Source: DATCJA01 sp963814955 (GTDB lineage: Bacteria; Acidobacteriota; Vicinamibacteria; Vicinamibacterales; UBA2999). Taken from it: a stretch of 64,000 bases of DNA. Within the stretch, counting starts at the first letter, position 1. Every line of letters starts with the position of its first letter. The notes under the pieces were generated by a model. It did no database searches and had not been told where the DNA came from. It was given only the letters and a program-made list of their open reading frames with translations. The position numbers and the translations under genes were made by a program. The stretch covers positions 124,001-188,000 of the forward strand of contig CAWFEX010000006.1 in the NCBI GenBank assembly GCA_963814955.1, in the 5' to 3' direction. This document shows positions 47,972 through 57,682 of the stretch, piece by piece.

Positions 47972-48278
47972 GAAAGGTATGAACGACCCTGTCAGGGCAG
48001 AACGAGACAGAGCCGAAAGGCCAGTGTAGCGCATCTTGGTGAGCCGAGAGCGACGCGCTCCGCCGCATGTGCCCTCGGCGCAAGGGGCAGGGGTTGGGCC
48101 CTGCGCCCAGGACACATCAGCGCTAATCGTTCCCGCTGCTCCCTACTATTACAGCACGCGGTTTCGCGACCGACGGTCCACGAACATAGGCATAACGCGC
48201 AGCGCGAAGTCGCCTATACTCGGACCGTCTTTGGATTTTTCGTTCCCCTAATACTTCCTCTCCCCTTCGGGAGGTTCT
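47972..48278. other. Intergenic stretch between tRNA-Arg and the MBL gene
   Basis: About 307 bp. It should carry the tRNA promoter (minus strand) and the MBL gene promoter (+). A TATACT -10-like word lies at 48215-48220, 59 bp before the MBL start. The GGGAGG ribosome site is at 48268-48273. Confidence 0.4.
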
Positions 48279-49760
48279 ATGCGCACACTGATCGCTCTTG
48301 CTCTTGCCTGCGCTATCGGCGCCGGAGCAGCCTGCTCCGGGCAGCAGGCGGGCACACTCGAAGCGGCGACCGACACGCTCGGCGCCGCCACGCTGAATTC
48401 CATTGAGTACTCGGGCACGGGACGCTGGTTCCAGTTCGGCCAGGCCCCGGGTCCCACGCTGCCATGGCCGCAGTTCGACGTCAGCAGCTTTACGGCGACC
48501 GTGAATTACCAGACGCCAGGCGCGCGCGTGCAGATGACGCGAATGCAGACCGTCGAGCCCGGCCGCACCAGACCGGCGCCGGTTACGCAGCGGCCCGTCC
48601 AGGTCGTGAGCGGGATGCACGCGTGGAACATGGCGCCGCCCGCCGGCGGTCCACCCGATGCCGCGCCCATGGCGCAGCCGCAGCCGGCTGCCGTCGAGGA
48701 GCGCGTCATGGAGATCTGGACGACGCCACATGGCTTCCTCAAGGCGGCTGCGGCCAACAACGCCACCTCGCAGCCGGTTGAAGGCGGCTCCGATGTGTCG
48801 TTCACGGCGGACGGGCACCGCTATGTCGGACGCATCAACGCGCAGAACCAGGTGGAGCGTGTCCAGACGTCGATCGACAACCCGGTCCTCGGCGACACCT
48901 CCGTCGAGTTCACCTATTCGGACTATCGTGACTTCAGCGGCGTCATGTTCCCCGGCCATATCCAGCGCGTGCAGGGTGGCCATCCGGTGCTCGACATCAT
49001 GGTGTCGTCCGTCACGGCAAACCCCTCGCTCGAACTCGCGGTACCTGACGCCGTCCGCTCGTTCACAGCGCCGGCCGTCGAGGTGACGGTCGACAAGCTC
49101 GCCAACGGCGTCTACTACCTCAGGGGAGGCAGCCACCACAGCCTCGCGATCGATCAGGCCGACCACATCGTGGTTGTCGAAGGGCCGCAGAACGAAGCGC
49201 GCTCGGACGCGGTGATTGCGAAGGCCAAGGAGACGATCCCGAACAAACCCATCCGCTACGTGGTCAACACGCACGTTCATTTCGATCACTCGGGCGGCCT
49301 TCGGACGTTCGTGGACGAGGGCGCCACGGTCGTGACACAGGCGTCGAACCGCGCGTTTTACGAGCAGGCGTGGGCTGCACCGCACACGCTGAACCCGGAT
49401 CGGCTGGCGAAATCCAAGAAGACCGCCACGTTCGAAACCGTCACCGGGAAACACGTCCTGACCGACGGCAAGCGATCGATTGAGATTCACGAGATCACAG
49501 GAAGCGGCCACAACGATGCCTACCTGCTCGTGTACCTCCCGGCCGAGGGAGTGCTGTTCCAGTCGGATGCGTACACGCCGGCCGCCGCCGACGCACCGCC
49601 GCCGCAAACAGCGAATCCGTATTCGGTGAATCTGAACGAGAACATTCAGCGTCTCAAACTGAACGTCCGGCAGATCGCGGCTGGCCACGGTCCGCGCCTC
49701 ACGACGATGGCCGACCTGCGCGCGGCAATTACACCGCGGGCGGCGGCGGCGACGAACTAG
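48279..49760 (+). CDS. Lipoprotein with metallo-beta-lactamase fold hydrolase
   Basis: 493 aa. Signal 'MRTLIALALACAIGAGAACS' has a lipobox AAC. The first 230 residues form a beta-rich domain. The MBL domain then shows the H-x-H-x-D-H motif as NTHVHFDHSGG (about residue 329), 'GSGHNDAYLLVYLPAEGVLF' and QSDAYTP for the metal-bridging Asp, and 'QIAAGHGP' for the last His. It binds two zinc ions in such families. The substrate is unknown; the layout recalls alkyl-sulfatase-like or quinoprotein-relay enzymes of this phylum. GGGAGGTTCT lies before the ATG. Confidence 0.78.
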   Translation: MRTLIALALACAIGAGAACSGQQAGTLEAATDTLGAATLNSIEYSGTGRWFQFGQAPGPTLPWPQFDVSSFTATVNYQTPGARVQMTRMQTVEPGRTRPAPVTQRPVQVVSGMHAWNMAPPAGGPPDAAPMAQPQPAAVEERVMEIWTTPHGFLKAAAANNATSQPVEGGSDVSFTADGHRYVGRINAQNQVERVQTSIDNPVLGDTSVEFTYSDYRDFSGVMFPGHIQRVQGGHPVLDIMVSSVTANPSLELAVPDAVRSFTAPAVEVTVDKLANGVYYLRGGSHHSLAIDQADHIVVVEGPQNEARSDAVIAKAKETIPNKPIRYVVNTHVHFDHSGGLRTFVDEGATVVTQASNRAFYEQAWAAPHTLNPDRLAKSKKTATFETVTGKHVLTDGKRSIEIHEITGSGHNDAYLLVYLPAEGVLFQSDAYTPAAADAPPPQTANPYSVNLNENIQRLKLNVRQIAAGHGPRLTTMADLRAAITPRAAAATN

Positions 49761-49850
49761 TGGGATAGGGGAAAGGGGAAGGGGTAGGGGATAGGGGGAA
49801 GGGGGAAACCCCTAACCCCTAACCCTAACCCCTTCCCCCTGACCGATATA
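49761..49850. repeat. G-tract/C-tract inverted low-complexity element
   Basis: Immediately after the MBL stop come seven runs of three to five G (49761-49805), then after AAA a matching C-rich run with telomere-like CCCCTAACCCCTAACCC (49808-49840). The arms can pair as an imperfect hairpin, and each strand can fold into a G-quadruplex or i-motif. Its site right after a stop codon suggests a terminator or transcription-stalling element. Confidence 0.7.
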
Positions 49851-49852
49851 AT
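49847..49852 (+). promoter_or_regulatory. -10 box (TATAAT) seven bases before the moaB start
   Basis: A perfect TATAAT at 49847-49852 ends seven bases before the GTG of the moaB gene (49859). A transcript starting in the normal place would begin at or beside the start codon, so moaB mRNA may be leaderless. No ribosome site is seen before the GTG, which fits. Confidence 0.5.
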
Positions 49853-49858
49853 CCCTTC

Positions 49859-50362
49859 GTGAGCCACGTCGAGCACAAGGCGCACGCGCCCGCCTCCGTG
49901 GCCTGCTACGTGCTCACGGTGAGCGATTCCCGGACGCCGGACACCGACACCGGCGGACGTGCGATTCGCGATCTCCTCTCAGACGCCGGTCACGTCGTCT
50001 CCGGGCACGCGATTGTCAAAGACGAGCCCCAACAGGTTGCCGCCATCGTTCGCGAGCAGCTTCGTGATTCCAATACGCAGGTGATCATTACTACGGGCGG
50101 CACTGGCATCACGTCGCGGGACGGCACGTTCGAAGCCATCGACCAGCTCCTCGAGAAGCGGCTCGACGGATTCGGCGAGCTGTTTCGGATGCTGAGTTTC
50201 GAGGAGATTGGCGCGTCCGCCATGATGAGCCGCGCCATAGCAGGAACAGCGTCGCGCAAGGCCATCTTCGTCCTGCCGGGCTCGCCGAACGCGGTGCGGC
50301 TCGCGATGACGCGCCTGATCCTGCCCGAGCTGGGACACGTCGTCCAACAGCTGAACAGGTGA
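49859..50362 (+). CDS. moaB: Molybdenum cofactor adenylyl-transfer protein (MoaB/MogA family)
   Basis: 167 aa. Contains YVLTVSDSRTPDTDTGG at the start, the TTGGTGIT loop ('VIITTGGTGITSRDGTFEAI') and the GSPNAV turn near the end, all diagnostic of the MoaB/MogA/CinA-like molybdopterin-binding fold. It adenylates molybdopterin before metal insertion by MoeA. The start is GTG with a possible leaderless transcript. The gene is followed by moeA, the next step of the pathway. Confidence 0.9.
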   Translation: MSHVEHKAHAPASVACYVLTVSDSRTPDTDTGGRAIRDLLSDAGHVVSGHAIVKDEPQQVAAIVREQLRDSNTQVIITTGGTGITSRDGTFEAIDQLLEKRLDGFGELFRMLSFEEIGASAMMSRAIAGTASRKAIFVLPGSPNAVRLAMTRLILPELGHVVQQLNR

Positions 50363-50454
50363 CGCGTGAGGCGATTCATCTTGGGTTGTCATCGTCGCCG
50401 TTGTCGCGCCCGGCGGCTCGACTGGTACGCGCATCTCCACCGGGCGGTGCACAA

Positions 50455-51675
50455 ATGACCACGAAGATGCGGCCGATCCGCCGCACGATTTCGCTGGACG
50501 ACGCAAAAGCGCTGATCGATGCCGCCATCGTCCCGATCGATCGCACCGAACGGGTTCCGCTCGCCGACGCCAACGCCCGCGTGCTTGCCGAAGACATAGC
50601 GGCCGAAGCAGATGTTCCCCCGTTTGCCCGCGCGGCAATGGATGGATACGCCGTGCGCGCCGCGGATACAACCGGCGCGTCGAAACAGCAGCCGCGGGCG
50701 TTGACACGGGTGGCCACGGTATTCACCGGGCATGTGGCGGACCGCGCTGTCGGTCCAGGCGAGTGCATCGAGATTGCCACCGGGGCTCCTCTTCCGGAGG
50801 GCGCAGATGCCGTCGTCATCGTGGAGGAAACCGACGGCGAAGCGTCCGGACGCGTGCTCGTGTTCTCGCCGGTAAATTCTGGCCAGAACATCGGCCCCCG
50901 CGGCGCCGACATCCGGAAGGGACAGCAGGTGCTTCGCGCAGGCGTGCACCTGACGCCGAGCCGGGTCGGCGCAATCGCCGCGCTCGGCCGCGCACAGGTG
51001 CGGGTGTACGCGCGGCCGCGGGTGGCGATTCTCTCCACCGGCAACGAGCTCGCCGAGCCGGGCCAGCCGCTCGGTCCCGGACAGATCTACGACATCAACC
51101 GTTTCAGTGTCGCCGGGGTCGTTTCCGAGCACGGGGGCCTCCCGGTGCCGCACCGCACCGCGATCGACACCGTCGAGGATCTCTCGCGTGCGATTGACGA
51201 CTGCCTCCAGGACGACCTGCTGGTGTTCTCGGGCGGAAGCTCGGTTGGCGAGCGTGATCTGATCCTCGACGTCCTCACGAGCCGCGGCGAGCTGATTTTT
51301 CACGGCGTGGCCGTCAAGCCCGGCAAGCCGACGGCGTTCGGCAAAGTCGGCGGGAAGCTTTTCTTCGGAATGCCCGGCTATCCCACGTCGTGCCTGTCGA
51401 ACGCCTACGTGCTGCTCATGCCGGCCCTTCGCCGGATCGCACGCCTCCCGCCGCACACGATTCGCTCCGTGATGCTGCCACTCAGCCAACGGATTTCCTC
51501 GGCGCCCGGGCGGCACCAGATCTATACGGTTCGCATCGACAACGGCGCCGCCGTGCCGGCCTTCAAGGCGTCGGGTGACATCACCAGCATGTCGCAGGCG
51601 GATGGCTACATCGAAATTCCCGCCGATACCGAGGCCGTGGAGGAAGGCACGATGGTGGAGGTGAAGCTGTTTTGA
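50455..51675 (+). CDS. moeA: Molybdopterin molybdenumtransferase MoeA
   Basis: 406 aa from ATG 50455; a GTG at 50359 overlapping the moaB stop would add 32 non-conserved residues. Shows the MoeA domains in order: N-terminal 'PPFARAAMDGYAVRAADT', 'GECIEIATGAPLPEGADAVV', the MPT-binding 'RVAILSTGNELAEPGQ', 'LVFSGGSSVGERDLILDVL' and 'FGMPGYPTSCLSNAYVLLMP', and the C-terminal beta barrel. It inserts molybdate into adenylated molybdopterin. Its product feeds molybdoenzymes not seen in the window. The TGA stop overlaps the ferredoxin ATG. Confidence 0.9.
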   Translation: MTTKMRPIRRTISLDDAKALIDAAIVPIDRTERVPLADANARVLAEDIAAEADVPPFARAAMDGYAVRAADTTGASKQQPRALTRVATVFTGHVADRAVGPGECIEIATGAPLPEGADAVVIVEETDGEASGRVLVFSPVNSGQNIGPRGADIRKGQQVLRAGVHLTPSRVGAIAALGRAQVRVYARPRVAILSTGNELAEPGQPLGPGQIYDINRFSVAGVVSEHGGLPVPHRTAIDTVEDLSRAIDDCLQDDLLVFSGGSSVGERDLILDVLTSRGELIFHGVAVKPGKPTAFGKVGGKLFFGMPGYPTSCLSNAYVLLMPALRRIARLPPHTIRSVMLPLSQRISSAPGRHQIYTVRIDNGAAVPAFKASGDITSMSQADGYIEIPADTEAVEEGTMVEVKLF

Positions 51676-52085
51676 TGCCACCGGCCGACGGCGTGACCGA
51701 CTCGCAAAAGCAGATCGCGGCAAAGATCGGCGTCCCGGTGGCGCGCCGGCACATTTTTCTCTGCTGCGACCAGACGACGCCGAAATGCTGTGAAAAAGAG
51801 CGCGGGCTTGCCGCATGGGAGTTCCTGAAGCGGCGCCTGAAAGAGCTCGGGCTCTCCGAACAGGGAGGGGTTCTCCGCACGAAAGCCAACTGTCTGCGCA
51901 TCTGCGAAGGAGGGCCGATCGCGGTCGTCTACCCGGAAGGGACGTGGTACGCACAGTGCGATCCGCCGGTGCTGGAACGAATCATTCAGGAGCATCTCGT
52001 GCAGGGCAATGTTGTCCCTGAATACCTCATAGAGACTCATCGCCTGGTCGCAGGGCGGGTCCTTCCGGACCCGCCCCCGGCATAA
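51675..52085 (+). CDS. Thioredoxin-like [2Fe-2S] ferredoxin
   Basis: 136 aa, ATG 51675 overlapping the moeA TGA. The pattern HIFLCCDQTTPKCC, then KANCLRICEGGP with the C-x8-13-C...C-x3-C arrangement, fits the thioredoxin-like 2Fe-2S ferredoxins related to NuoE. 'PIAVVYPEGTWYAQCDPPVL' closes the fold. It may deliver electrons to or from a molybdoenzyme or another partner; neighbouring moa/moe genes suggest the former. Confidence 0.8.
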   Translation: MPPADGVTDSQKQIAAKIGVPVARRHIFLCCDQTTPKCCEKERGLAAWEFLKRRLKELGLSEQGGVLRTKANCLRICEGGPIAVVYPEGTWYAQCDPPVLERIIQEHLVQGNVVPEYLIETHRLVAGRVLPDPPPA

Positions 52086-52098
52086 GATTGAGCACGTC

Positions 52099-54412
52099 GT
52101 GACGCACCGGCCAGCGTTTCTCGTCGCATTCGTTCTTCTTGCAGCCTCGACGTCCTGGGCGGGTCAGAGCGACGCGCCCCTGGCAGGCCCGCCCGCGGCG
52201 ATAGCGACATCACCGGAGGCATTGCCGTTCTCAATCGACGGCCCAGCGCCGCCGATTGCGCCTGCGACGATTACACGGGATGAGTCGGGCCGCGCCACGA
52301 TTCGCGCCATTCGCCTGCCGGCGCCTCTGCGGCTCGACGGCGCGCTCGACGAAGCGGTCTACGCGAGCGTTCCGCCGATTTCGGATTTCATCCAGGTGGA
52401 GCCTCAGGAAGGGGCACCTGCCACCGAAAGGACAGAGGTCTGGATCACCTTCGACAGCGACCATGTCTACGTGTCGTTCCGCTGCTTTGAAAGCGACCCG
52501 GCCCGTGTCGTGGCCAACGAGATGCGGCGCGACGGGAACAACCTCTGGCAGGCCAATGACGTCGTCGGCTTCGCGTTCGATACGTTTTACGACCGCAGGA
52601 ATGCCTTTCAGTTCATCGTCAATCCGATCGGCGGCCGCATGGACGGTCAGATCACCGAACGGCAGTGGAACGGCGATTGGAATCCCGTCTGGGACGCGAA
52701 GGTCGGGCGGTTCGAGGGCGGCTGGACGGTGGAAGCGGCCCTGCCCTTCAAGTCGCTGCGGTACCGGCCGGGACGAGCGCAAATCTGGGGCTTCAATGCG
52801 GTGCGCGCCAATCGGTGGAAGAACGAGCTGTCGTTCATCACGCGCATTCCCAACGCGATGGGCATGCGAGGGCTCAACCAGCCGCAGCTGGCGGCAACCG
52901 TTGTCGGGTTGGAGGCGCCGGCTGGATCTCGAAGCCTCGAGCTCAAGCCATACGTCATTTCGGACCTGAGCACCGATCGCACCGCCACCCCCGGGACTTC
53001 CAACGACGTCAGCGGTGACATCGGCTTCGACGTGAAATACGGCGTCACGCGCAACCTGACCGCTGACATCACCTACAACACCGACTTTGCGCAGGTCGAG
53101 GCCGACGAGCAGCAGGTGAACCTCACCCGGTTCAGTCTGTTCTTCCCAGAAAAACGCGAGTTCTTTCTGGAGAACCAGGGCACGTTCTCATTTGGCGGTG
53201 CGTCCACCGGCAACGCCGCAAGCACCAGCAACACGCCGATTCTGTTCCACAGCCGTCAAATCGGCCTGAACGCCGGCCGCGTGGTTCCTCTCGAGGCCGG
53301 CGGCCGTCTGACCGGGCGGCTGGGGCGGTACAGCATGGGCGTCGTGAGCATGCGGACGGGCGAAGAAGCCGCCTCGGGGGCGCGGCCAACCGACGTTTTC
53401 GGTCGTGCGTCTCAAGCGGGATGTGCTGCGCCGAAGCAGCGTGGGGGTTCTCTTCACCGGCCGCTCGGTGGATTTGAGTAATGCCGGCGCCAACGCGGCG
53501 TACGGCGTCGACGGCACCTTCGCGTTCTTCGACAATCTTGCATTCAACACGTACTGGGCGCGGACCAGCACCGACGGCCGTTCCGGCGACGACAGCAGCT
53601 ACCGCACGCAGATGGACTATGCAGGGGATCGCTACGGCATCCAGCTGGAGCGGCTCGTGATAGGCGACAACTTCAACCCGGAGATGGGGTTCCTGCGGCG
53701 CGACGACATGAAGCGCAGCTTCGCGCTGTTTCGGTTCAGCCCGCGGCCGAGCGCTTTCACGTCGATTCGCAGATTCTTCTGGTCGGGCTCGATGGATTAC
53801 ATCACCGACGGCGGAGGCCACCTGGAAACGCGAGACCTGAACGGAGAATTCGCCATCGAGTTCCAGACGAGCGACCGGTTCGCCGTCGTCTACAACGACA
53901 CGTACGAATTCCTCCCACGCCCTTTCCGCATCGGTCCCGGAGTGACTCTGCCCGCGGGTGGCTACGGCTTTTCCAACGTACGCGCCGCGCTGAACCTCGG
54001 GCAGCACCGCAGGCTGGCCGGCAATTTCACCGCGGAGCGCGGAACTTTTTACGGCGGTGAGCGGACGGCCGTCAGCGTCAGCCGAGGCCGCCTGAACCTC
54101 GCGTCACAGTTTTCGCTCGAGCCGACCTACTCGGTGAACTGGGTGGATCTCCCGCAGGGTTCGTTCACCACGCATCTTGCGGGCTCGCGTGTCACCTACA
54201 CCATGACGCCGTTGATGTTCGTCAGCGGGCTGCTGCAATACAACTCGGCGATTCACGCCGTCACGGCCAACGTGCGATTGCGGTGGGAATATCAGCCTGG
54301 CAGCGAGCTGTTCGTGGTCTACAACGAAGAGCGCGACACGTGGGGGCGCCGCTTTCCGGATCTCGCCAATCGGGCGTTCATCGTCAAGATCAATCGTCTG
54401 TTCAGGTTTTGA
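52099..54412 (+). CDS. DUF5916 outer-membrane beta-barrel protein with N-terminal CBM9-like domain, frameshift near 53395
   Basis: About 770 aa if one extra base near 53395 is skipped. Signal 'PAFLVAFVLLAASTSWAGQS', then a CBM9/DOMON-like domain ('RLDGALDEAVYASVPPISDF', 'VYVSFRCFESDPARVVANEM', 'FDTFYDRRNAFQFIVNPIGG'). The DUF5916 barrel follows ('LFFPEKREFFLENQGTFSFG'). The first frame then fails at 'RPTDVFGRASQ', while the next frame reads 'TFSVVRLKRDVLRRSSVGVL' and continues with barrel strands to 'NRAFIVKINRLFRF', a proper outer-membrane C-terminus ending in F. The product probably acts in the outer membrane; its substrate is unknown. Confidence 0.78.
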
Positions 54413-54569
54413 GGGCCGACCTGAAGGTCGGCCCCTACATCGCCGCGCCGACCCACCGAGCCGACCTAGACGCCCTGTGGCGGGCCGACCTGTCAAAGGC
54501 CGACCTAACGTCGGCCCCTACACCAATGAACAAGCCACCTGTAGGGGCCGACCTTCAGGTCGGCCCTAC
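54413..54569. repeat. Palindromic GGTCGG repeat cluster (REP-like)
   Basis: GGGCCGACCTGAAGGTCGGC (54413-54432) forms a near-perfect hairpin directly after the DUF5916 stop. Two degenerate copies follow (54483 and 54500) and GGGGCCGACCTTCAGGTCGG closes the cluster (54543-54562). The same motif recurs inside nuoI (61442-61550). The first copy could double as a terminator. Confidence 0.8.
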
Positions 54570-54583
54570 AAAGAACGATTAGA

Positions 54584-54589
54584 TATAAT
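54584..54589 (+). promoter_or_regulatory. -10 box of the kor-nuo operon promoter
   Basis: A TATAAT lies 95 bp before korA, in the only sizeable gap ahead of the operon. The -35 position falls in the last REP palindrome and has no TTGACA match. The leader downstream (54590-54684) has no clear fold. Confidence 0.4.
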
Positions 54590-54684
54590 TGAACGGTTCC
54601 AGACCTGTCAGGAATCCGACCTGTACACACAACTGCAATCTTCTCCGAAGGTTCCAAGGGTGAGTCTCGGAGCAGGGTAGAAAA

Positions 54685-56532
54685 ATGTCAGTGACCGACG
54701 TCGCAGTCCAGGAAGCCGCCCCGCAGTCGCGCACCGAGCGCATTGTCAACGATTTTTCCCTTCAGATCGCCACCGTTAACGGATCCGGAAGCCAGACCGC
54801 CAACCTCGTTCTTCTGCGGTCGATTTTTCAGATGGGCGTGCCCGTGTCCGGGAAGAACATGTTCCCGTCGAATATCGCGGGCCTGCCCACGTGGTACACC
54901 ATCCGCGCGAGCTCCAAGGGGTATGTAGGCCGGAAGAAAGAGGTCGACTTCCTGGTTGCGATGAACCCGGAGACGGCGCGCGAGGACGTCCTGACACTGC
55001 CGGCGGGCGCCGCCGCCGTCTACGACGAACCGCTGAAGCTCAAGGAGCTTCGCAGTGACGTTGTTTTCTACCCCGTTCCCTTCGACAAGCTGATCACGCC
55101 TATCACCCACGACGCCAAGCTGCGACGCCTCGTGCGAAACATGATCTACGACGGCGTGCTGTCGAGGCTGCTGTCCATCGACATGGGACAGATGGAAAAG
55201 GCGCTCCGCAAGCAGCTTGGAAAGAAGGAAAAGGCCATCATCCTCAACATGAGCGCGCTCAAGGCGGGCTACGACTACGCCGAAGCGAACCTGCCGAAGC
55301 TCGATCCGTTCGTGGTTGAACCGATGGACAAGACGCAGGGGCTCATCCTGATCGAAGGCAACGCCGCCGCGGCCATCGGCTGCATGCTGGCGGGCGTCAC
55401 ATTCGTCGGCTGGTATCCGATTACGCCGTCCTCTTCTCTGTGCGAATCGCTCATCGACTACCTGAAGAAGTACCGGAAGGATCCGGACACCGGCAAGGCC
55501 ACGTATGCCGTCATCCAGGCCGAGGACGAAATTGCCGCGCTCGGGATGGTCATTGGCGCCGGCTGGATGGGTGCGCGCGCGATGACCTCGACGGCGGGTC
55601 CCGGGATCTCGCTGATGGCGGAGTTCACCGGGCTCGGGTATTACGTGGAAGTCCCGGCGGTGATTTTCGACGTTCAGCGCGTCGGCCCCTCAACGGGACT
55701 GCCGACGCGAACGGCACAGCAGGACGTACTGGCGACCGCCGTCCTCTCTCACGGCGACACCAAGCACCCCCTGCTCATCCCCGCGTCGGTCGACGAATGC
55801 TACACGATGGCGATGGAAGCATTCGATCTGGCCGAGCGGCTGCAAACCCCCGTGTTCGTGCTGTCCGATCTCGATCTTGGAATGAACACGTGGATGTCGC
55901 CGACGTTCGACTACCCCACCAAGCCGCTCGACCGCGGCAAGCGGCTCGATGCGGCGGCGCTGAAGCGGCTCGGCGAGTTCGCCCGATATCGCGACGTCGA
56001 TGGCGACGGGATTCCCTATCGGACCGTGCCTGGAGACGGTATGCCCGCGTACTTCGCTCGCGGATCGGGTCACAACGAGAAAGCGCAATACAGCGAACGC
56101 GCCGACGATTACGCCAACAACCTCGACCGGCTGGCGCGCAAGTTCGAAACCGCCCGCACGCTGGTGCCAAAGCCCGAAGTCACGATGACCCGCGGGGCCC
56201 GGATCGGCGTGATCGGCTACGGAACGACGCACTGGGCCATTGTGGAGTCGCGCGACCAGCTCAAGAACGAGCACGGGATCGACACGTCGTACCTGCGGCT
56301 GCGCGCGTATCCGTTCACACCGGAAGTCGGAGAATTCATCGATCGCTGCGACCGCGTGTACGTCGTGGAACAGAACCGCGACGCTCAGATGCTGTCACTG
56401 CTGAAGATGGAATGCACGCTCGAGCGCTTCGCGAAGCTGCGCAGCATTCTGCATTACGTCGGGCTTCCGATCGACGGGCGAACGGTCACGACCGAATTGG
56501 TGAAACAGGAACGGATGGTCGCGGAGACCTGA
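54685..56532 (+). CDS. korA: 2-oxoacid:ferredoxin oxidoreductase, fused gamma-alpha subunit
   Basis: 615 aa. The N-terminal gamma domain (about 20-200) has 'NGSGSQTANLVLLRSIFQMG'. The alpha/pyrimidine domain follows with 'GNAAAAIGCMLAGVTFVGWY', PITPSSSL, 'AEDEIAALGMVIGAGWMGAR' and 'TAGPGISLMAEFTGLGYYVE'. A C-terminal 'ARIGVIGYGTTHWAIVESRD' domain completes it. With korB it forms a thiamine-diphosphate enzyme that oxidises 2-oxoglutarate (or a related 2-oxoacid) to acyl-CoA and reduces ferredoxin. The stop is embedded in a small palindrome. Confidence 0.9.
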   Translation: MSVTDVAVQEAAPQSRTERIVNDFSLQIATVNGSGSQTANLVLLRSIFQMGVPVSGKNMFPSNIAGLPTWYTIRASSKGYVGRKKEVDFLVAMNPETAREDVLTLPAGAAAVYDEPLKLKELRSDVVFYPVPFDKLITPITHDAKLRRLVRNMIYDGVLSRLLSIDMGQMEKALRKQLGKKEKAIILNMSALKAGYDYAEANLPKLDPFVVEPMDKTQGLILIEGNAAAAIGCMLAGVTFVGWYPITPSSSLCESLIDYLKKYRKDPDTGKATYAVIQAEDEIAALGMVIGAGWMGARAMTSTAGPGISLMAEFTGLGYYVEVPAVIFDVQRVGPSTGLPTRTAQQDVLATAVLSHGDTKHPLLIPASVDECYTMAMEAFDLAERLQTPVFVLSDLDLGMNTWMSPTFDYPTKPLDRGKRLDAAALKRLGEFARYRDVDGDGIPYRTVPGDGMPAYFARGSGHNEKAQYSERADDYANNLDRLARKFETARTLVPKPEVTMTRGARIGVIGYGTTHWAIVESRDQLKNEHGIDTSYLRLRAYPFTPEVGEFIDRCDRVYVVEQNRDAQMLSLLKMECTLERFAKLRSILHYVGLPIDGRTVTTELVKQERMVAET

Positions 56533-56592
56533 AAGGTCTCCGCCTAACCCATACGTGTCGGCGATGGTAGCCGGAGGCCTTCAGGCCTCCGG
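56521..56592. repeat. Two short palindromes between korA and korB
   Basis: GCGGAGACCTGAAAGGTCTCC (56521-56541) spans the korA stop, and CCGGAGGCCTTCAGGCCTCC (56571-56590) lies in the gap. Both share the CCT-TCA/GAA-AGG type of core with the GGTCGG repeats, though the arms differ. Confidence 0.7.
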
Positions 56593-56615
56593 GGAGCCAG
56601 GGAGAAAACACGGGA

Positions 56616-57671
56616 ATGTCGACCGAAGCACCAGCACAACCATCAGCGCCCGGCAAGAAGGTCAATCGCATCGGCCTCGAGTCCGTCGCTTACCGCGGCT
56701 CGAAGACGACGTTGTGCGCGGGATGCGGACACAACGCCATTACCGAGCGGATCATCGAATCGTTCTTCGACCTCGGCATCGATCCGACCCAGGTCATCAA
56801 ACTGTCGGGCATCGGCTGCTCGAGCAAGGCGCCCGCCTATTTCCTGAACAGCGCGCATGGCTTCAACTCCGTGCACGGGCGCATGCCGTCGGTCGGTACG
56901 GGTGCGGTGGTTGCCAACCGCAAGATGGTGGCCATCGGCATCAGCGGCGACGGCGATACCGGCGCGATCGGCATCGGACAATTCGTCCACCTGATGCGCC
57001 GCAACCTGCCGATCGTCTACATCATCGAAGACAACGGCTGTTACGGGCTGACGAAGGGGCAGTTCTCTCCTACCGCCGACCTGGGCTCCACGCTCAAGAC
57101 CGGCGTTGTCAACGACCTGCCGCCTATCGATACGTGCGCGCTCGCGATTGAGCTCGGCGCTTCATTCGTGGCCCGGTCGTTCTCCGGCGACCCGAAACAG
57201 CTGAAAGCCATCCTGAAAGGTGCGATTAGCCACCGCGGGACGTCCATGATCGACGTCATTTCGCCGTGCGTCACCTTCAACGATCACGAGGGGTCCACCA
57301 AGAGCTACGCGTATGTGAAGGATCACGACGAGCCGCTGTCCGATGTCAGCTTCGTTCCGTACTTCGAGGACATCACCGTGGAGTACGAGGCCGGCTCGAG
57401 CAAAGAGGTGACACTGCACAACGGATCGAAGATCATGCTCACGAAAATGGCGGAGGACTATCAGCCGACCGACAAGATCAGCGCGCTGAGGCTGCTGCAC
57501 GAGACGACGGCCCGCGGTGAGTACGCGACCGGCATCCTCTACATCGAGCCGGACAAGCAGGACTTCATCGAGCTGCTCGGCGTCGTCGACGAACCGCTCG
57601 CCTCGCTGCCCGAATCGAAGACGCGCCCGGGGCGCGCGGCGCTCGACGAAATCATGGAGAGCTTCCGCTAA
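56616..57671 (+). CDS. korB: 2-oxoacid:ferredoxin oxidoreductase, beta (TPP-binding) subunit
   Basis: 351 aa. Contains 'TTLCAGCGHNAITERIIESF' (two of the cluster cysteines), 'IKLSGIGCSSKAPAYFLNSA' and the TPP motif 'GISGDGDTGAIGIGQFVHLM' ending in 'IEDNGCYGLTKGQFSPTADL', with the NxCYGxTKGQ signature of this family. It binds thiamine diphosphate and a 4Fe-4S cluster and completes the catalytic pair with korA. It ends 11 bp before nuoA, on the same strand, and is thus part of the nuo operon. Confidence 0.92.
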   Translation: MSTEAPAQPSAPGKKVNRIGLESVAYRGSKTTLCAGCGHNAITERIIESFFDLGIDPTQVIKLSGIGCSSKAPAYFLNSAHGFNSVHGRMPSVGTGAVVANRKMVAIGISGDGDTGAIGIGQFVHLMRRNLPIVYIIEDNGCYGLTKGQFSPTADLGSTLKTGVVNDLPPIDTCALAIELGASFVARSFSGDPKQLKAILKGAISHRGTSMIDVISPCVTFNDHEGSTKSYAYVKDHDEPLSDVSFVPYFEDITVEYEAGSSKEVTLHNGSKIMLTKMAEDYQPTDKISALRLLHETTARGEYATGILYIEPDKQDFIELLGVVDEPLASLPESKTRPGRAALDEIMESFR

Positions 57672-57682
57672 GGAGATCACTG

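Noticed and set aside
50359..50454. GTG start of moeA overlapping the moaB stop
   Set aside because: It would add 32 residues with no counterpart in MoeA; kept only as an alternative
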